From positions 1-30,433 of the forward strand of contig CAMOFW010000003.1 in the NCBI GenBank assembly GCA_946613765.1: DNA of 30,433 nt, read 5' to 3'. The notes below the pieces were generated by a model. It made no database searches, had not been told where the DNA came from, and saw nothing but the letters and a program-made list of their open reading frames with translations. The DNA comes from an uncultured Mycoplasmatota bacterium. GTDB taxonomy: Bacteria > Bacillota_I > Bacilli_A > RF39 > UBA660. The position numbers and the translations under genes are program-made. Below, piece after piece: positions 14,721-23,232 of the stretch. Position 1 is the first letter of the stretch. Every line of letters begins with the position of its first letter.

Positions 14721-15770
14721 TTATTTTTTCTTTTTGTGTGTAAATACGATATCAGTTTTCATAACTAATAGAATAGCTAATATCATTAAGATTACATAAA
14801 TAAACATGGCTTGTTGTTTTTCATGTAATGCAAATAAAATTGAAACTACACTAAATAATATTGTTATTACATATATTATAAGAACAGTTTTCTTAGGAGA
14901 AGCCGTCATCTTTAATAGTTGATGATGTAAATGTTCTCTATCAGGATTAGTAAATGGATTTTGACGTTTTAATAATCTTCTTATTATTGCTGATGCTGTG
15001 TCAAAAATTGGTATTGCAAGGATTGCAATTGGAATAACTAAAGATGTAAGTGTTGTTGCTTTATATCCTAATAATGCAATAATTGAAATAATAAAACCTA
15101 AAAAGTATGATCCAGTATCTCCTAAAAATATTGATGCTGGTGGAAAGTTATGAGCTAGGAAACCTAATGTTGCTCCAGCCATAATTAATGATAATATAAT
15201 ATCTAAACCACCCATTTGATTTAGAACAAAAGCAATTATTGCAATTGTAATAAAATATATAGCAGATATACCAGATGCTAAACCGTCAATACCATCTATT
15301 AGATTTATAATATTTGTTACTGCAACTATAAATAGTATTGTAATAATTTGTGCCCATGGTTGAGTAAAATATATATTTAAACCAAAGATAGATACTTCAT
15401 TTAATATTAAGTTACCATATATAACTATTGTAGAAGCAGCTACTAATTGAACTATAAATTTATATTTTGCTTTAACTGGATTAATATCATCAATGATACC
15501 ACAAAGGATAAGTAAAAAACTTCCCATTAAAACCGATAGCATCATTGTTGATTCTCTAGCATAAAGCATATACCCTAACATAAATGCAAAGAATATTGAT
15601 AACCCCCCTAAAGTAGGAATAGGTTTTTTATGAATCTTTCTTTTGTTTGGAATGTCCATTGCATTAATATGTATAGCAATAGTTTTAACTAATGGTGTTA
15701 AAATCAACGATGTTAAAAATGTTACTAATAATATTATACAGGCATTATGACCATTAACCATTAAGTCCAT
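14721..15770 (-). CDS. tagO: Undecaprenyl-phosphate GlcNAc-1-phosphate transferase (TagO/WecA family)
   Basis: This is a polytopic membrane enzyme that moves a sugar-1-phosphate (GlcNAc in the characterised members) from its UDP donor to undecaprenyl phosphate. That is the first step of wall teichoic acid or other wall polymers. Family marks are in order: PNKRKIHKKPIPTLGG near the N-terminus, GIIDDINPVKAKYKF with the Asp pair, NLIDGIDGLASG, ASIFLGDTGSYFLG and the cytoplasmic DREHLHHQLL with the His motif. About eleven hydrophobic segments and 349 residues are normal. Start ATG 15770 has AAGGTGAG. Substrate specificity beyond the family is not visible. Confidence 0.93.
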   Translation of the reverse strand: MDLMVNGHNACIILLVTFLTSLILTPLVKTIAIHINAMDIPNKRKIHKKPIPTLGGLSIFFAFMLGYMLYARESTMMLSVLMGSFLLILCGIIDDINPVKAKYKFIVQLVAASTIVIYGNLILNEVSIFGLNIYFTQPWAQIITILFIVAVTNIINLIDGIDGLASGISAIYFITIAIIAFVLNQMGGLDIILSLIMAGATLGFLAHNFPPASIFLGDTGSYFLGFIISIIALLGYKATTLTSLVIPIAILAIPIFDTASAIIRRLLKRQNPFTNPDREHLHHQLLKMTASPKKTVLIIYVITILFSVVSILFALHEKQQAMFIYVILMILAILLVMKTDIVFTHKKKK

Positions 15771-15794
15771 TTATTCTCACCTTCTCTTAATTTT

Positions 15795-15800
15795 ATTATA
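15795..15800 (-). promoter_or_regulatory. -10 TATAAT for the tagO-like gene
   Basis: TATAAT on the minus strand lies 24 bases upstream of the start, just after the T-tract of the deaminase terminator. The -35 region is only T-rich. Confidence 0.45.
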
Positions 15801-15813
15801 TCTTAATAAAAAT

Positions 15814-15844
15814 AAAAAATAAAGATTTTTAATCTTTATTTTTA
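15814..15844 (-). terminator. Terminator of the deaminase operon
   Basis: An AT-rich stem of 11 or more pairs (AAATAAAGATT/AATCTTTATTT) has a 3-base loop, with T-tracts on both strands. It overlaps the stop codon at 15829. Confidence 0.65.
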
Positions 15845-16395
15845 TTATCTGGAGTTAATACTCTTGATTTAGGTTTTATCATTGGATTTATATATCCAAA
15901 ATTGTAGTTATCTTCGGTATCTGCAGGTAGAACAATTTCTCTAGATGGAAGAAATCTTCTAGAAGAAACACCAGCACTTTCAAACATTAATTTTGATGCT
16001 TGTACATCAAATCTTTCTTCATGTTTAATTGCGTCGTATACAACTTCTTTTATACCTGATTGAATAATTGCTTTTGCACATTCATTACAAGGATGTCTTG
16101 TTACGTATATTGTTGATCCTGCGATTAAATTAGATCTATTTCCAGCGCTAAGTATAGCATTTAGTTCTGAATGTACTACATAAGTAAATTTTGATTGCAT
16201 AGGATCTGTGCTTTTACCCCATGGAATACTGTCCATTCCTTTTGGTTTACCATTATATCCTGTTGCAACTATTGTATTGTCTTTTACAATAACAGCTCCG
16301 ACTTTTGTATCTGGGTCATCACTTCTCATTGCTACTAGCTTAGCAACAGACATGAAGTATTCATCCCACGATAGTCTACTTTCTTTCATTGTCAT
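15829..16395 (-). CDS. dCMP/cytidine deaminase family protein, second copy
   Basis: This is a zinc-dependent deaminase, probably converting dCMP to dUMP for dTTP supply (ComEB-type). The order of motifs is SWDEYFMSVAKLVAMRSDDP, VGAVIVKD, ATGYNGKPKG, VHSELNAI with the His ligand and catalytic Glu, and HPCNECAKAIIQSGI with both Cys ligands. A C-terminal extension of about 40 residues, rich in Pro/Lys/Asn, has no counterpart in short homologues. It overlaps the upstream paralogue by 20 bases in another frame. The start could be the Met at 1 or at 3; neither has a strong ribosome site, which suggests translational coupling. Confidence 0.88.
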   Translation of the reverse strand: MTMKESRLSWDEYFMSVAKLVAMRSDDPDTKVGAVIVKDNTIVATGYNGKPKGMDSIPWGKSTDPMQSKFTYVVHSELNAILSAGNRSNLIAGSTIYVTRHPCNECAKAIIQSGIKEVVYDAIKHEERFDVQASKLMFESAGVSSRRFLPSREIVLPADTEDNYNFGYINPMIKPKSRVLTPDNKNKD

Positions 16396-16921
16396 TTTCT
16401 CTTTTTCTAATTCTTATTTGTCTTTGAGCTGATCCCTTGTGTTCAATTAAGATATCATCTTCTAAATCAAAATGTCTATAATTAACACCACATTCATTTA
16501 ACATTTTTTTAGATGCTTTAACATCATTAGTATCTGCATATTTATCACATGCATAGATTACCTCTTTGATTCCGTTTTGAATAATTAGTTGTGTACATTT
16601 ATTGCATGGAAATAATGTGACATATATTTTTGCACCACGTAGTTCTTTTCTACTACCAGTAAAGTTTGATATGGCATTTAGTTCACCATGGCAAACATAT
16701 GGATATTTAGTTGCTAGTTCTTCTCCTTCTCTTGCCCAAGGAAATAAAGCATCACTAAATCCATTTGGTGCTCCATTATATCCAATTGATAATACTCTGT
16801 TTTCACTATCAACTATTACTGCACCTACTTGACTATTTGGATCTTTACTTCTAATTGCAGTTAGTTTAGCTAATGCCATAAAGTATTCATCCCAACTTAA
16901 ATAATCTTCTCTTTGAAACAT
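16376..16921 (-). CDS. dCMP/cytidine deaminase family protein, first copy
   Basis: The start is the ATG at 16919-16921, preceded by GAGGTGA; the GTG at 16930 overlaps that site. The catalytic motifs are complete: VGAVIVDS, SIGYNGAPNG, CHGELNAI (His ligand, catalytic Glu) and FPCNKCTQLIIQNGI (two Cys ligands). The N-terminal SWDEYFMALAKLTAIRSKDP is almost the same as in the second copy, so the two genes arose by tandem duplication and then diverged (HGE against HSE, and different C-termini). The basic tail ends in RKRENDNERK. One copy may have changed substrate, for example a modified or free nucleoside. Confidence 0.88.
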   Translation of the reverse strand: MFQREDYLSWDEYFMALAKLTAIRSKDPNSQVGAVIVDSENRVLSIGYNGAPNGFSDALFPWAREGEELATKYPYVCHGELNAISNFTGSRKELRGAKIYVTLFPCNKCTQLIIQNGIKEVIYACDKYADTNDVKASKKMLNECGVNYRHFDLEDDILIEHKGSAQRQIRIRKRENDNERK

Positions 16922-16944
16922 ATTACTCACCTCATTAATGTATT

Positions 16945-16973
16945 ATTTTAATAAATAATTTATAAAAAAACAA
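16945..16973 (-). promoter_or_regulatory. Promoter of the deaminase pair
   Basis: On the minus strand, -35 TTGTTT (16968-16973) and -10 TAAAAT (16945-16950) are 17 bases apart. It overlaps the divergent cyclophilin promoter, so the two may interfere. Confidence 0.45.
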
Positions 16974-16987
16974 TACTATGTTATAAT
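16959..16987 (+). promoter_or_regulatory. Promoter of the cyclophilin lipoprotein gene
   Basis: A perfect extended -10 TGTTATAAT (16979-16987) with a partial -35 TTTATA (16959-16964) at 17-base spacing lies 18 bases before the start at 17006. Confidence 0.65.
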
Positions 16988-17005
16988 TTTTATTAGGTGA
17001 TAAAA

Positions 17006-17662
17006 ATGAAGAAAGTTATAAGTATATTTATTATGTTAATAAGTTTATCTTTATTAACAGGATGTAAGATTAAAGATAGTGATCTAGGAATTAATTTTAA
17101 AGTTGATTCAAATGAAGCTGCAATTGATTACGAGAGTGAAAATCCGTTAGTAGCTATGAAGATAAAAGGATATGGTGCAATAATAATTGAATTATATCCA
17201 AATATTGCTCCAAATACCGTTAATAATTTTATATCATTAACTAAGAGTGGTTTTTATGATAATAATACTTTTCATAGATTAGCTAAAGGTTTTGTACTTC
17301 AAGGTGGAGATCCAACTGGTACTGGTACTGGAGGTCCTGGTTATCATATTCAAGGTGAGTTCTCATCAAATAATTTTAAAAATGATTTAAAACATACTAG
17401 AGGTATTGTATCAATGGCAAGAAGTAGTTTACCAAACTCTGCTGGTTCACAATTCTTTATCATGTTAGGTACTGCTGAACATTTAGATGGTGATTATGCA
17501 GCATTTGGTAAAGTTGTTAAGGGAATGGAAAATATTGAAAAAATTGAAAAGAATGCTGAAACTGTAAGTGCTAAATCAGATCAATTAAAAGAAAACTTAA
17601 TTATTGAAAAAGCCATAGTAGATACTAAAGGAACAGTATATAAAGAAGTTGAAAAAATATAA
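17006..17662 (+). CDS. Cyclophilin-type peptidyl-prolyl cis-trans isomerase, lipoprotein
   Basis: The enzyme catalyses Xaa-Pro cis-trans isomerisation outside the cell and may help fold secreted proteins. The start is the ATG at 17006 after AGGTGA (the GTG at 16997 overlaps it). The signal ends in LLTGC with Cys20 as the lipidated residue. The cyclophilin domain begins near residue 45 and has NTVNNFISL, FHRLAKGFVLQGGDPTGTGTGG, HTRGIVSMAR, NSAGSQFFIML and DYAAFGKVVKGM. The active-site Arg (FHRL), Phe and Gln residues are present. It is the only rightward gene in the window, with its own promoter and terminator. Many secreted proteins here would be plausible clients (inference). Confidence 0.93.
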   Translation: MKKVISIFIMLISLSLLTGCKIKDSDLGINFKVDSNEAAIDYESENPLVAMKIKGYGAIIIELYPNIAPNTVNNFISLTKSGFYDNNTFHRLAKGFVLQGGDPTGTGTGGPGYHIQGEFSSNNFKNDLKHTRGIVSMARSSLPNSAGSQFFIMLGTAEHLDGDYAAFGKVVKGMENIEKIEKNAETVSAKSDQLKENLIIEKAIVDTKGTVYKEVEKI

Positions 17663-17688
17663 AAGACATCATTAGATGTCTTTTATTA
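17661..17688. terminator. Bidirectional terminator between convergent genes
   Basis: A 10-bp perfect stem (AAAAGACATC/GATGTCTTTT) with a 4-base loop has T-rich tracts on both sides. It serves the cyclophilin gene and probably also the leftward YihY operon. Confidence 0.8.
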
Positions 17689-17712
17689 TATCTATAGATA
17701 TTTTTTGATACA

Positions 17713-17734
17713 TGTAAATAAATATTTATTTACA
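17713..17734. repeat. 22-base perfect palindrome
   Basis: TGTAAATAAATATTTATTTACA is its own reverse complement over all 22 bases, with no loop. It lies between two other hairpins in the convergent intergenic gap. It is not followed by a T-tract, so it is not a standard terminator. It could be a dimeric protein site or a cruciform, or chance in AT-rich DNA. Confidence 0.6.
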
Positions 17735-17747
17735 ATATATTATATGT

Positions 17748-17775
17748 AAGATATTATTTTTTAATATCTTTTTTT
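17748..17775 (+). terminator. Second rightward terminator
   Basis: AAGATATTA pairs with TAATATCTT over a 5-T loop and is followed by a T-tract on the plus strand. It overlaps the last codons of the leftward YihY gene and would stop read-through from the cyclophilin gene. Confidence 0.55.
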
Positions 17776-18602
17776 GATAATTTTATTTCAAATGTTTCAC
17801 CTAGTTCATCTTTTCTATAGTTTAGTGCTAAACCAATAGTAAAGATAAATGCTAAAAGATATGTCCATAACATTAAAATAATAATATTAGTTAAACTTCC
17901 ATAGAATATTGAATAATTAGCATAATTATTAATATAGAATGAATAGATAGCAGTTGATATTATCCAACCAATAGATGTAAATAATGCACCATATGTTGTT
18001 CGATTAGAAGCTATCTTTTTATCTGGAGCCATAGTATATAATAATTTAATAAAGAAGAATATTATAAACCATGATATTGGACCATTAAGTATTCTTATTA
18101 CTTGAGCAACTCCGTCTTTAGATGCACTATTAATTGAATCTGCTATTCTAATAATTGTTTCACCAAATAATGGTACTAATAAAATAAATAGGAATAATAA
18201 TACTAAGAATACAGTCATTATCATAGATTTTATTTTTCTTGCTAAAAATCCTTTATCTTTAATACCATATATAGTATTAGATGTAATAATTATAGATGAA
18301 GCACCATTGGATGCAATAAAGAATCCAAAAAGAATTGTAAACATAAATCCAAAGGATATACTTACATTTGATACTTCAGGTATCAACATATTAGCTATTT
18401 CTGAACCAAAACTTTTAGTTAGGAATGATTCAACTACCTCAAGTGATAAGTTAAATGAAGTAACTCCATAACTAATTAGAGTAAGCATTGGAACTACTGA
18501 AAGAATAAAAAAGAAAGCAAGTTGACCTGGAAGGACCAACATTTCTGGTCTTTTTAGTACTGTAAAAAAGTTATTTAAAAATTTTTTAAATTTCTTTTTC
18601 AT
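17754..18602 (-). CDS. YihY/UPF0761 family inner membrane protein
   Basis: A polytopic membrane protein of 282 residues, with about six hydrophobic segments after a basic N-terminus. The family layout is clear: GQLAFFFILSVVPMLTLI near residues 26-43, IASNGASSIIITSNTIYGI in the middle, LLYTMAPDKKI before a helix pair, and NYSIFYGSLTNIIILMLWTYL towards the end. Despite the old ribonuclease BN name, members are membrane proteins without proven nuclease activity; some are thought to act in envelope transport. The ATG at 18602 has AGGAGGA, and its ribosome site overlaps the stop of the GGDEF gene. It is the last gene of its operon. Confidence 0.9.
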   Translation of the reverse strand: MKKKFKKFLNNFFTVLKRPEMLVLPGQLAFFFILSVVPMLTLISYGVTSFNLSLEVVESFLTKSFGSEIANMLIPEVSNVSISFGFMFTILFGFFIASNGASSIIITSNTIYGIKDKGFLARKIKSMIMTVFLVLLFLFILLVPLFGETIIRIADSINSASKDGVAQVIRILNGPISWFIIFFFIKLLYTMAPDKKIASNRTTYGALFTSIGWIISTAIYSFYINNYANYSIFYGSLTNIIILMLWTYLLAFIFTIGLALNYRKDELGETFEIKLSKKDIKK

Positions 18603-18611
18603 CGTTTCCTC

Positions 18612-20636
18612 CTAGATTTCTTGCTTTTTTTCTTTCATTTCAAGTACAGCATCATTGATTGAATCTTCTATTGTTTTAACATCATCTTCAATCATTGAGT
18701 ATGTAATAATAGCACTATAATCATATGGTAGATCTTTAAATTCTTTGATTAATTTTCTAATATAGCTTTCTATACTTCTCTTTTCATATCCAATTGTATA
18801 GATTAAGAATTCATTACCATCTGTTCTCATAATATCACTATTATCTAATTGTGTTCTAATTAAGATATTTGAAGCAGCTTTAATTTGTCTATCTCCTTCT
18901 TCATATCCTTTTGTATCATTAATTTCTTGTACTTTATTTAAATCTATAATAATTGTTGCTTGTGGATATACTCTATTTTTATTCCATGCATCAATATTAT
19001 CATTTAAGTAATTTCTATTCTTTAATGAAGTTAATTGATCTATATATTTAATCTTATCTTCTTTTTTAATCTTCTTAGATATTTTAACTTTAGTTCTTCT
19101 TCTATGTTTAAATAGTAATGATAGAATAATTACTAATGATACAAGCATTAATAGTATGTATCTTGCAACACTCATAAATACTTTACCACGAGTAACTAAT
19201 TTATCATGGTTATATAAACCTTCAATTTTAATTGATTGTTTATCTTGTAACATTACATATGCTCTAAATAAATTATAGAATGTATCATCTGTATTTAATT
19301 TGAATGAATATGTAGATGATGATGAACCATAATATCTAACACTATAATTTTTTAAACTAGATTGTTTTAAGAAATTATAAGTTTCATTATCTAATATAAT
19401 TACACCATTATTTTTAACTATCTTAGATAATTCATTTGTATCTTTATACTTATTGATATTAATATTAGGTACTTTAGATATTAAATCATATAGCATTGAA
19501 TCTTCTAAGACATATACGTCTTTATATTGTAGTGAATTTAGTGAATTAACCACTAGGTCATTAGTATCTTTAGCTACCACAACATAATTAATATTCATGT
19601 TTGTATCTATATTTTTATAGTTATTAGTTAAATTATAATAATTAAAATAGATATCTACGTTAGCATTATTAATTGCATTAGCAAAAGTTGCAAAATCTTT
19701 GTATTTAGTAAATTTAAATTCAACACCTGTTAAATTACTAAAGTTTTGTAAATATTCAGATACTATACCACCATATGTACCACTAGTTAATAATTCATAT
19801 GGACTATTATTAACAAATCCACATTGATATACTTTACTCTTAATATTTGTTACATCTTTTTCAGATAGATTTAAACTATTTGTTAAAGATGATAAATAAT
19901 GATTGTTATATGATTTAGCTAATTTATTCTTTTTCCAATTATTGAAATATTTTTTTATAATAGATGAGAATGTATCATCGTTTTTCATTTGGAAAACATA
20001 ATATGCTTTAATATCACTAAAATGATATATGAATTTATAATCTTTTCCTACTACAAAGTTTAGATATAAGAATCTTGGAACTAACATGTAATCTATTTTA
20101 GTACCGTCTTCTGCTGTTCCTTCAAATGCTGCTTCTAAATCTTTATATGAATTAAATGCAACTAGTTTTGCATCAATATATGATTCAATATAGTTATAAT
20201 CATTTTGAGCAACACCAATTGAATAATCTTTAATCTTACTTGCATCTGTTATGCTTTCATAGTTTTTACTTACTAACACATAATAATCAGTGTAGAATAC
20301 AACTGAGTTATCATCAATAGTATTAGTTATTTTAAAACCATCATCATAATTATTTTCACCATAGTTATAAGTAATAGGATTTATTTTAATTGAATATTCT
20401 TTTGAGAAATCAGACATGAAGTCATAGAATACTCCATATCCATTATCTGCAAATATTGAACTATTATTTATAATGTAGGTATTTTGAAGTGTTGATAAGT
20501 TTGCATTTATCCACTTCTTTTCATTTACAGTTATTTTATTTTTATCGTTTAAGGTATTATAAATAAATAATCCTACAATTATTAAAACTATTAAAGTTAT
20601 TACACCTATAACGATATATCTTAATTTATTTTTCAT
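18612..20636 (-). CDS. Tandem solute-binding sensor with degenerate GGDEF domain (674 aa)
   Basis: The membrane anchor is at residues 11-30. Two extracellular modules of the SBP_bac_3 type follow (about 45-255 and 270-485), each with repeated Tyr/Asn-rich segments that look like periplasmic-binding folds. A second membrane helix is at about 495-520. The cytoplasmic domain starts with YIDQLTSLKNRNYL, the usual D-x-LTxLxNR entry of GGDEF domains, and continues with IIIDLNKVQEINDTKGYEEGD. The signature itself is RTDGNEF (606-610 is DGNEF), so the first Gly and the Asp are changed. It was probably built as a diguanylate cyclase but may be inactive or bind nucleotide only. It overlaps its upstream gene by four bases. 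Confidence 0.85.
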   Translation of the reverse strand: MKNKLRYIVIGVITLIVLIIVGLFIYNTLNDKNKITVNEKKWINANLSTLQNTYIINNSSIFADNGYGVFYDFMSDFSKEYSIKINPITYNYGENNYDDGFKITNTIDDNSVVFYTDYYVLVSKNYESITDASKIKDYSIGVAQNDYNYIESYIDAKLVAFNSYKDLEAAFEGTAEDGTKIDYMLVPRFLYLNFVVGKDYKFIYHFSDIKAYYVFQMKNDDTFSSIIKKYFNNWKKNKLAKSYNNHYLSSLTNSLNLSEKDVTNIKSKVYQCGFVNNSPYELLTSGTYGGIVSEYLQNFSNLTGVEFKFTKYKDFATFANAINNANVDIYFNYYNLTNNYKNIDTNMNINYVVVAKDTNDLVVNSLNSLQYKDVYVLEDSMLYDLISKVPNININKYKDTNELSKIVKNNGVIILDNETYNFLKQSSLKNYSVRYYGSSSSTYSFKLNTDDTFYNLFRAYVMLQDKQSIKIEGLYNHDKLVTRGKVFMSVARYILLMLVSLVIILSLLFKHRRRTKVKISKKIKKEDKIKYIDQLTSLKNRNYLNDNIDAWNKNRVYPQATIIIDLNKVQEINDTKGYEEGDRQIKAASNILIRTQLDNSDIMRTDGNEFLIYTIGYEKRSIESYIRKLIKEFKDLPYDYSAIITYSMIEDDVKTIEDSINDAVLEMKEKKQEI

Positions 20637-21124
20637 TGTTGTTCCTCTTCACTTTTAGTAGAATTATTATTAACCCATACTAAGTTTGTTCCATTTACAT
20701 TCTTAGCACCCATTAGTAAGAATCCTTCAGTTGTTTCAGAAGCTTCTTGTTTAATAGTAAATTCAAAATCATAGAATGCTTTTTCTTCTTTACTAAAGTT
20801 ATCTAATGATAGAAGTGCAACATTTTGTGCTTCAGTTAATGTAGCATCAGATTTAAATACTATTTTAATATCTATTCTTTTACCAGTAATATTCATAGTT
20901 GCTTTTTCTACTTTATCTACCGATTCTAGATTTGATATAATTCTATTTTTACTTTCATCATTAATTTGTACGTTTTCAATACCTTCTAATCTAGAACCAT
21001 ATTTAGTTCCACCATTACCAAAGTAGAAGTATTGAAATAATAATACACCACTTACTACAATACATACTATTGCTATAATAAATAGTATTGCTAAAGTTTT
21101 ATTTTCTTTTAAATATTTTTTCAT
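20633..21124 (-). CDS. Bitopic membrane protein upstream of the GGDEF sensor (163 aa)
   Basis: A basic N-terminus and one membrane helix (about residues 12-33) are followed by an extracytoplasmic domain of some 125 residues. That domain contains NVQINDESKNRIISNLESV, then an IDIKIVF strand, and an Asn/Ser/Glu-rich tail. There are no cysteines and no known catalytic motif. Its TGA overlaps the ATG of the sensor gene (ATGA), so translation is coupled and a partner role in ligand sensing is possible. The family is not recognised. The ribosome site is AAGGGA. Confidence 0.7.
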   Translation of the reverse strand: MKKYLKENKTLAILFIIAIVCIVVSGVLLFQYFYFGNGGTKYGSRLEGIENVQINDESKNRIISNLESVDKVEKATMNITGKRIDIKIVFKSDATLTEAQNVALLSLDNFSKEEKAFYDFEFTIKQEASETTEGFLLMGAKNVNGTNLVWVNNNSTKSEEEQQ

Positions 21125-21149
21125 ATTTTTATTCCCTTTCGTATTCTCT

Positions 21150-21178
21150 ATTATACAATAAAATGCTTATTTATTCAA
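21150..21178 (-). promoter_or_regulatory. Promoter of the GGDEF-YihY operon, inside the end of ligA
   Basis: On the minus strand, -35 TTGAAT (21173-21178) and -10 TATAAT (21150-21155) are 17 bases apart. The -35 forms part of the last codons of ligA. No terminator follows ligA, so read-through may add to this promoter. Confidence 0.65.
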
Positions 21179-23152
21179 ATCTATTACTGATTTGAATTTT
21201 TCTTCATTCCATATCTCTATACCTAGTGATAAAGCCTTATCATATTTAGATCCTGGATCTTCTCCAACAATTACTACATCAGTTTTTTTACTTACTGAAG
21301 ATGATGTTTCACCACCATGGTTTTCAACATAATTTTTTATTTCGTCTCTAGACATAAATGAAATAGTTCCAGTTATAACAAATTTCTTTCCAGTAAAGTT
21401 ATCATCTTGAATTACTTTTTGTCCTAGATATTCCATATTAATACCTAGTAGTTTTAATTCATTAATTAAATTAATATTATTTATATCTTTAAAGTAATTT
21501 GTTATATTAACTGCTAAAACATTACCAATATCTTTTATATCTTGTAGTTCTTCAAGTGACGCATTCATTAGATTATCTAATGTTTCATATTTTTTTGCTA
21601 ATACTTTAGCTGTTTTAGCACCAATACCAGGTATACCTAAACCAAATAATAATCTTTCTAAAGAATTATGTTTAGAGTTTTCAATAGATATTTCTAGGTT
21701 ATCAACAGATTTATTACCATAACCTTCAAGTTCTATTATTTCTTCTCTTCTTTCTTTAAGTTTATAAATGTCTGTTATTTTAGATATAAATCCCATGTTA
21801 TAAAAGTCTTCTAACATAGAATCTCCTAGTCCGTCTATATTCATTGCGTCTCTTGAAGCAAAGTGAATAAGTGAGTTTACACTTCTTGCTGCACACTTTT
21901 CATTAGGACAGATTAAATCTATACCAGAAGCAGTTGAAACAAGTGGTGTATTACAAATTGGACAGTTAGTAATCATTTTGTATGGTGATACATCACCACG
22001 TCTATCTAATACTACTTTAACTACCTCTGGAATTACATCTCCTGCTTTTCTTATTACTACATAGTCTCCAATTCTTAAATCTTTTTCTAAGATATAGTTA
22101 TAGTTATGTAGTGTTGCTCTTCTTATTGTTGAGCCTGCAACTTTAACTGGTTCTAAAACAGCATTTGGAGTTATTTGACCAGTTCTTCCAACTGTACATA
22201 TAATATCATCTAGTTTTGTTACAACTTCTTCAGCTGGGAATTTATATGCTATAGCCCATCTTGGATATTTAGCAGTAGAACCAAGTTTTCTTTGTAAATC
22301 AATTGAGTTAACTTTAATTACTATGCCATCAATAGGATATGGTAATTTAGGTCTATTTTCATGCCAATAATTTATAAAATCTAATATTTCATCGTAGCTA
22401 TGACATAATTTAGAATTAGGATTTGTAGGTAATCCTACATCTTTTAACATTTGAAGTGTTTCAAAATGTGTTTTAAAGTTTGTATTAGGTACATGATATA
22501 AAAGCATTGATAGTTTTCTTTGTTTAGTAATTGATGAGTCTAATTGTCTAATAGAACCTGCTGCAGCATTTCTAGGATTTTGAAATAGTTGTAGTCCTTC
22601 TTTTTCTCTTTGTTCATTTAGTTTATTAAATACATCAAATTCCATGTATATTTCACCACGAACTTCAAGGTCTATATCTGCTTTTAGTTTAAGTGGAAGT
22701 GAACCAATTGTTAATACATTATTTGTTATATCTTCACCAACAGTTCCGTCCCCTCTTGTTGCAGCGTATTTAAATACACCTTTTTCATAAACAAGTGAAA
22801 CTGCTAAACCATCCATTTTAAGTTCGCATACGTATTCTGTTTTACCAACTTCTTTTTCTACTCTTTGACAGAATGCTTTAATTTCATCTTCATTAAATAC
22901 ATCCCCTAGTGAAAACATTGGAGTTGGATGAGTTATTTTTTTAAATTCTGATATTACTTTTGTACCAACCTTAGATGTAGGAGAATCCTCTAATTTAAAT
23001 TCAGGATATTTTTCCTCTAATTTAATTAATTCATCTAATAGTGAATCAAATTCATTATCAGTTAGTGTTGGATTATCATTAATATAGTATTCTATATTAG
23101 CTTTATTTAGTATATCTACTAAGTATTTTATTCTGTCTTTTATATCATTCAT
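21167..23152 (-). CDS. ligA: NAD-dependent DNA ligase LigA
   Basis: LigA seals nicks in replication and repair using NAD+. The 661 residues cover the whole family. Domain Ia is N-terminal. The adenylation domain holds CELKMDGLAV (nucleophile Lys112), TRGDGTVGEDIT and IDGIVIKV. An OB fold follows. The zinc finger has CPICNTPL and CPNEKCAAR. The helix-hairpin-helix part contains GLGIPGIGAKTAKVLA, and the C-terminal BRCT domain has GKKFVITGTISFMSRDEI. The ATG at 23150-23152 is chosen because AAAGTG lies 8 bases upstream; earlier in-frame ATG and GTG codons fall in or next to that site. Confidence 0.97.
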   Translation of the reverse strand: MNDIKDRIKYLVDILNKANIEYYINDNPTLTDNEFDSLLDELIKLEEKYPEFKLEDSPTSKVGTKVISEFKKITHPTPMFSLGDVFNEDEIKAFCQRVEKEVGKTEYVCELKMDGLAVSLVYEKGVFKYAATRGDGTVGEDITNNVLTIGSLPLKLKADIDLEVRGEIYMEFDVFNKLNEQREKEGLQLFQNPRNAAAGSIRQLDSSITKQRKLSMLLYHVPNTNFKTHFETLQMLKDVGLPTNPNSKLCHSYDEILDFINYWHENRPKLPYPIDGIVIKVNSIDLQRKLGSTAKYPRWAIAYKFPAEEVVTKLDDIICTVGRTGQITPNAVLEPVKVAGSTIRRATLHNYNYILEKDLRIGDYVVIRKAGDVIPEVVKVVLDRRGDVSPYKMITNCPICNTPLVSTASGIDLICPNEKCAARSVNSLIHFASRDAMNIDGLGDSMLEDFYNMGFISKITDIYKLKERREEIIELEGYGNKSVDNLEISIENSKHNSLERLLFGLGIPGIGAKTAKVLAKKYETLDNLMNASLEELQDIKDIGNVLAVNITNYFKDINNINLINELKLLGINMEYLGQKVIQDDNFTGKKFVITGTISFMSRDEIKNYVENHGGETSSSVSKKTDVVIVGEDPGSKYDKALSLGIEIWNEEKFKSVIDLNK

Positions 23153-23175
23153 GTACATCACACTTTCTATATATA

Positions 23176-23184
23176 ATTATATCA
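23176..23184 (-). promoter_or_regulatory. Extended -10 promoter TGATATAAT for ligA
   Basis: A perfect TGnTATAAT on the minus strand lies 23 bases upstream of the ligA start and just after the T-tract of the preceding terminator. Confidence 0.6.
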
Positions 23185-23193
23185 AAAACATAT

Positions 23194-23221
23194 AAAAAAA
23201 ACTACAAGTTCATGTAGTTTC
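23194..23221 (-). terminator. Terminator of the DUF3048 operon
   Basis: An 8-bp stem (AAACTACA/TGTAGTTT) with a 6-base loop is followed by a strong T-tract on the minus strand. Confidence 0.8.
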
Positions 23222-23232
23222 ATTTATTGTTT

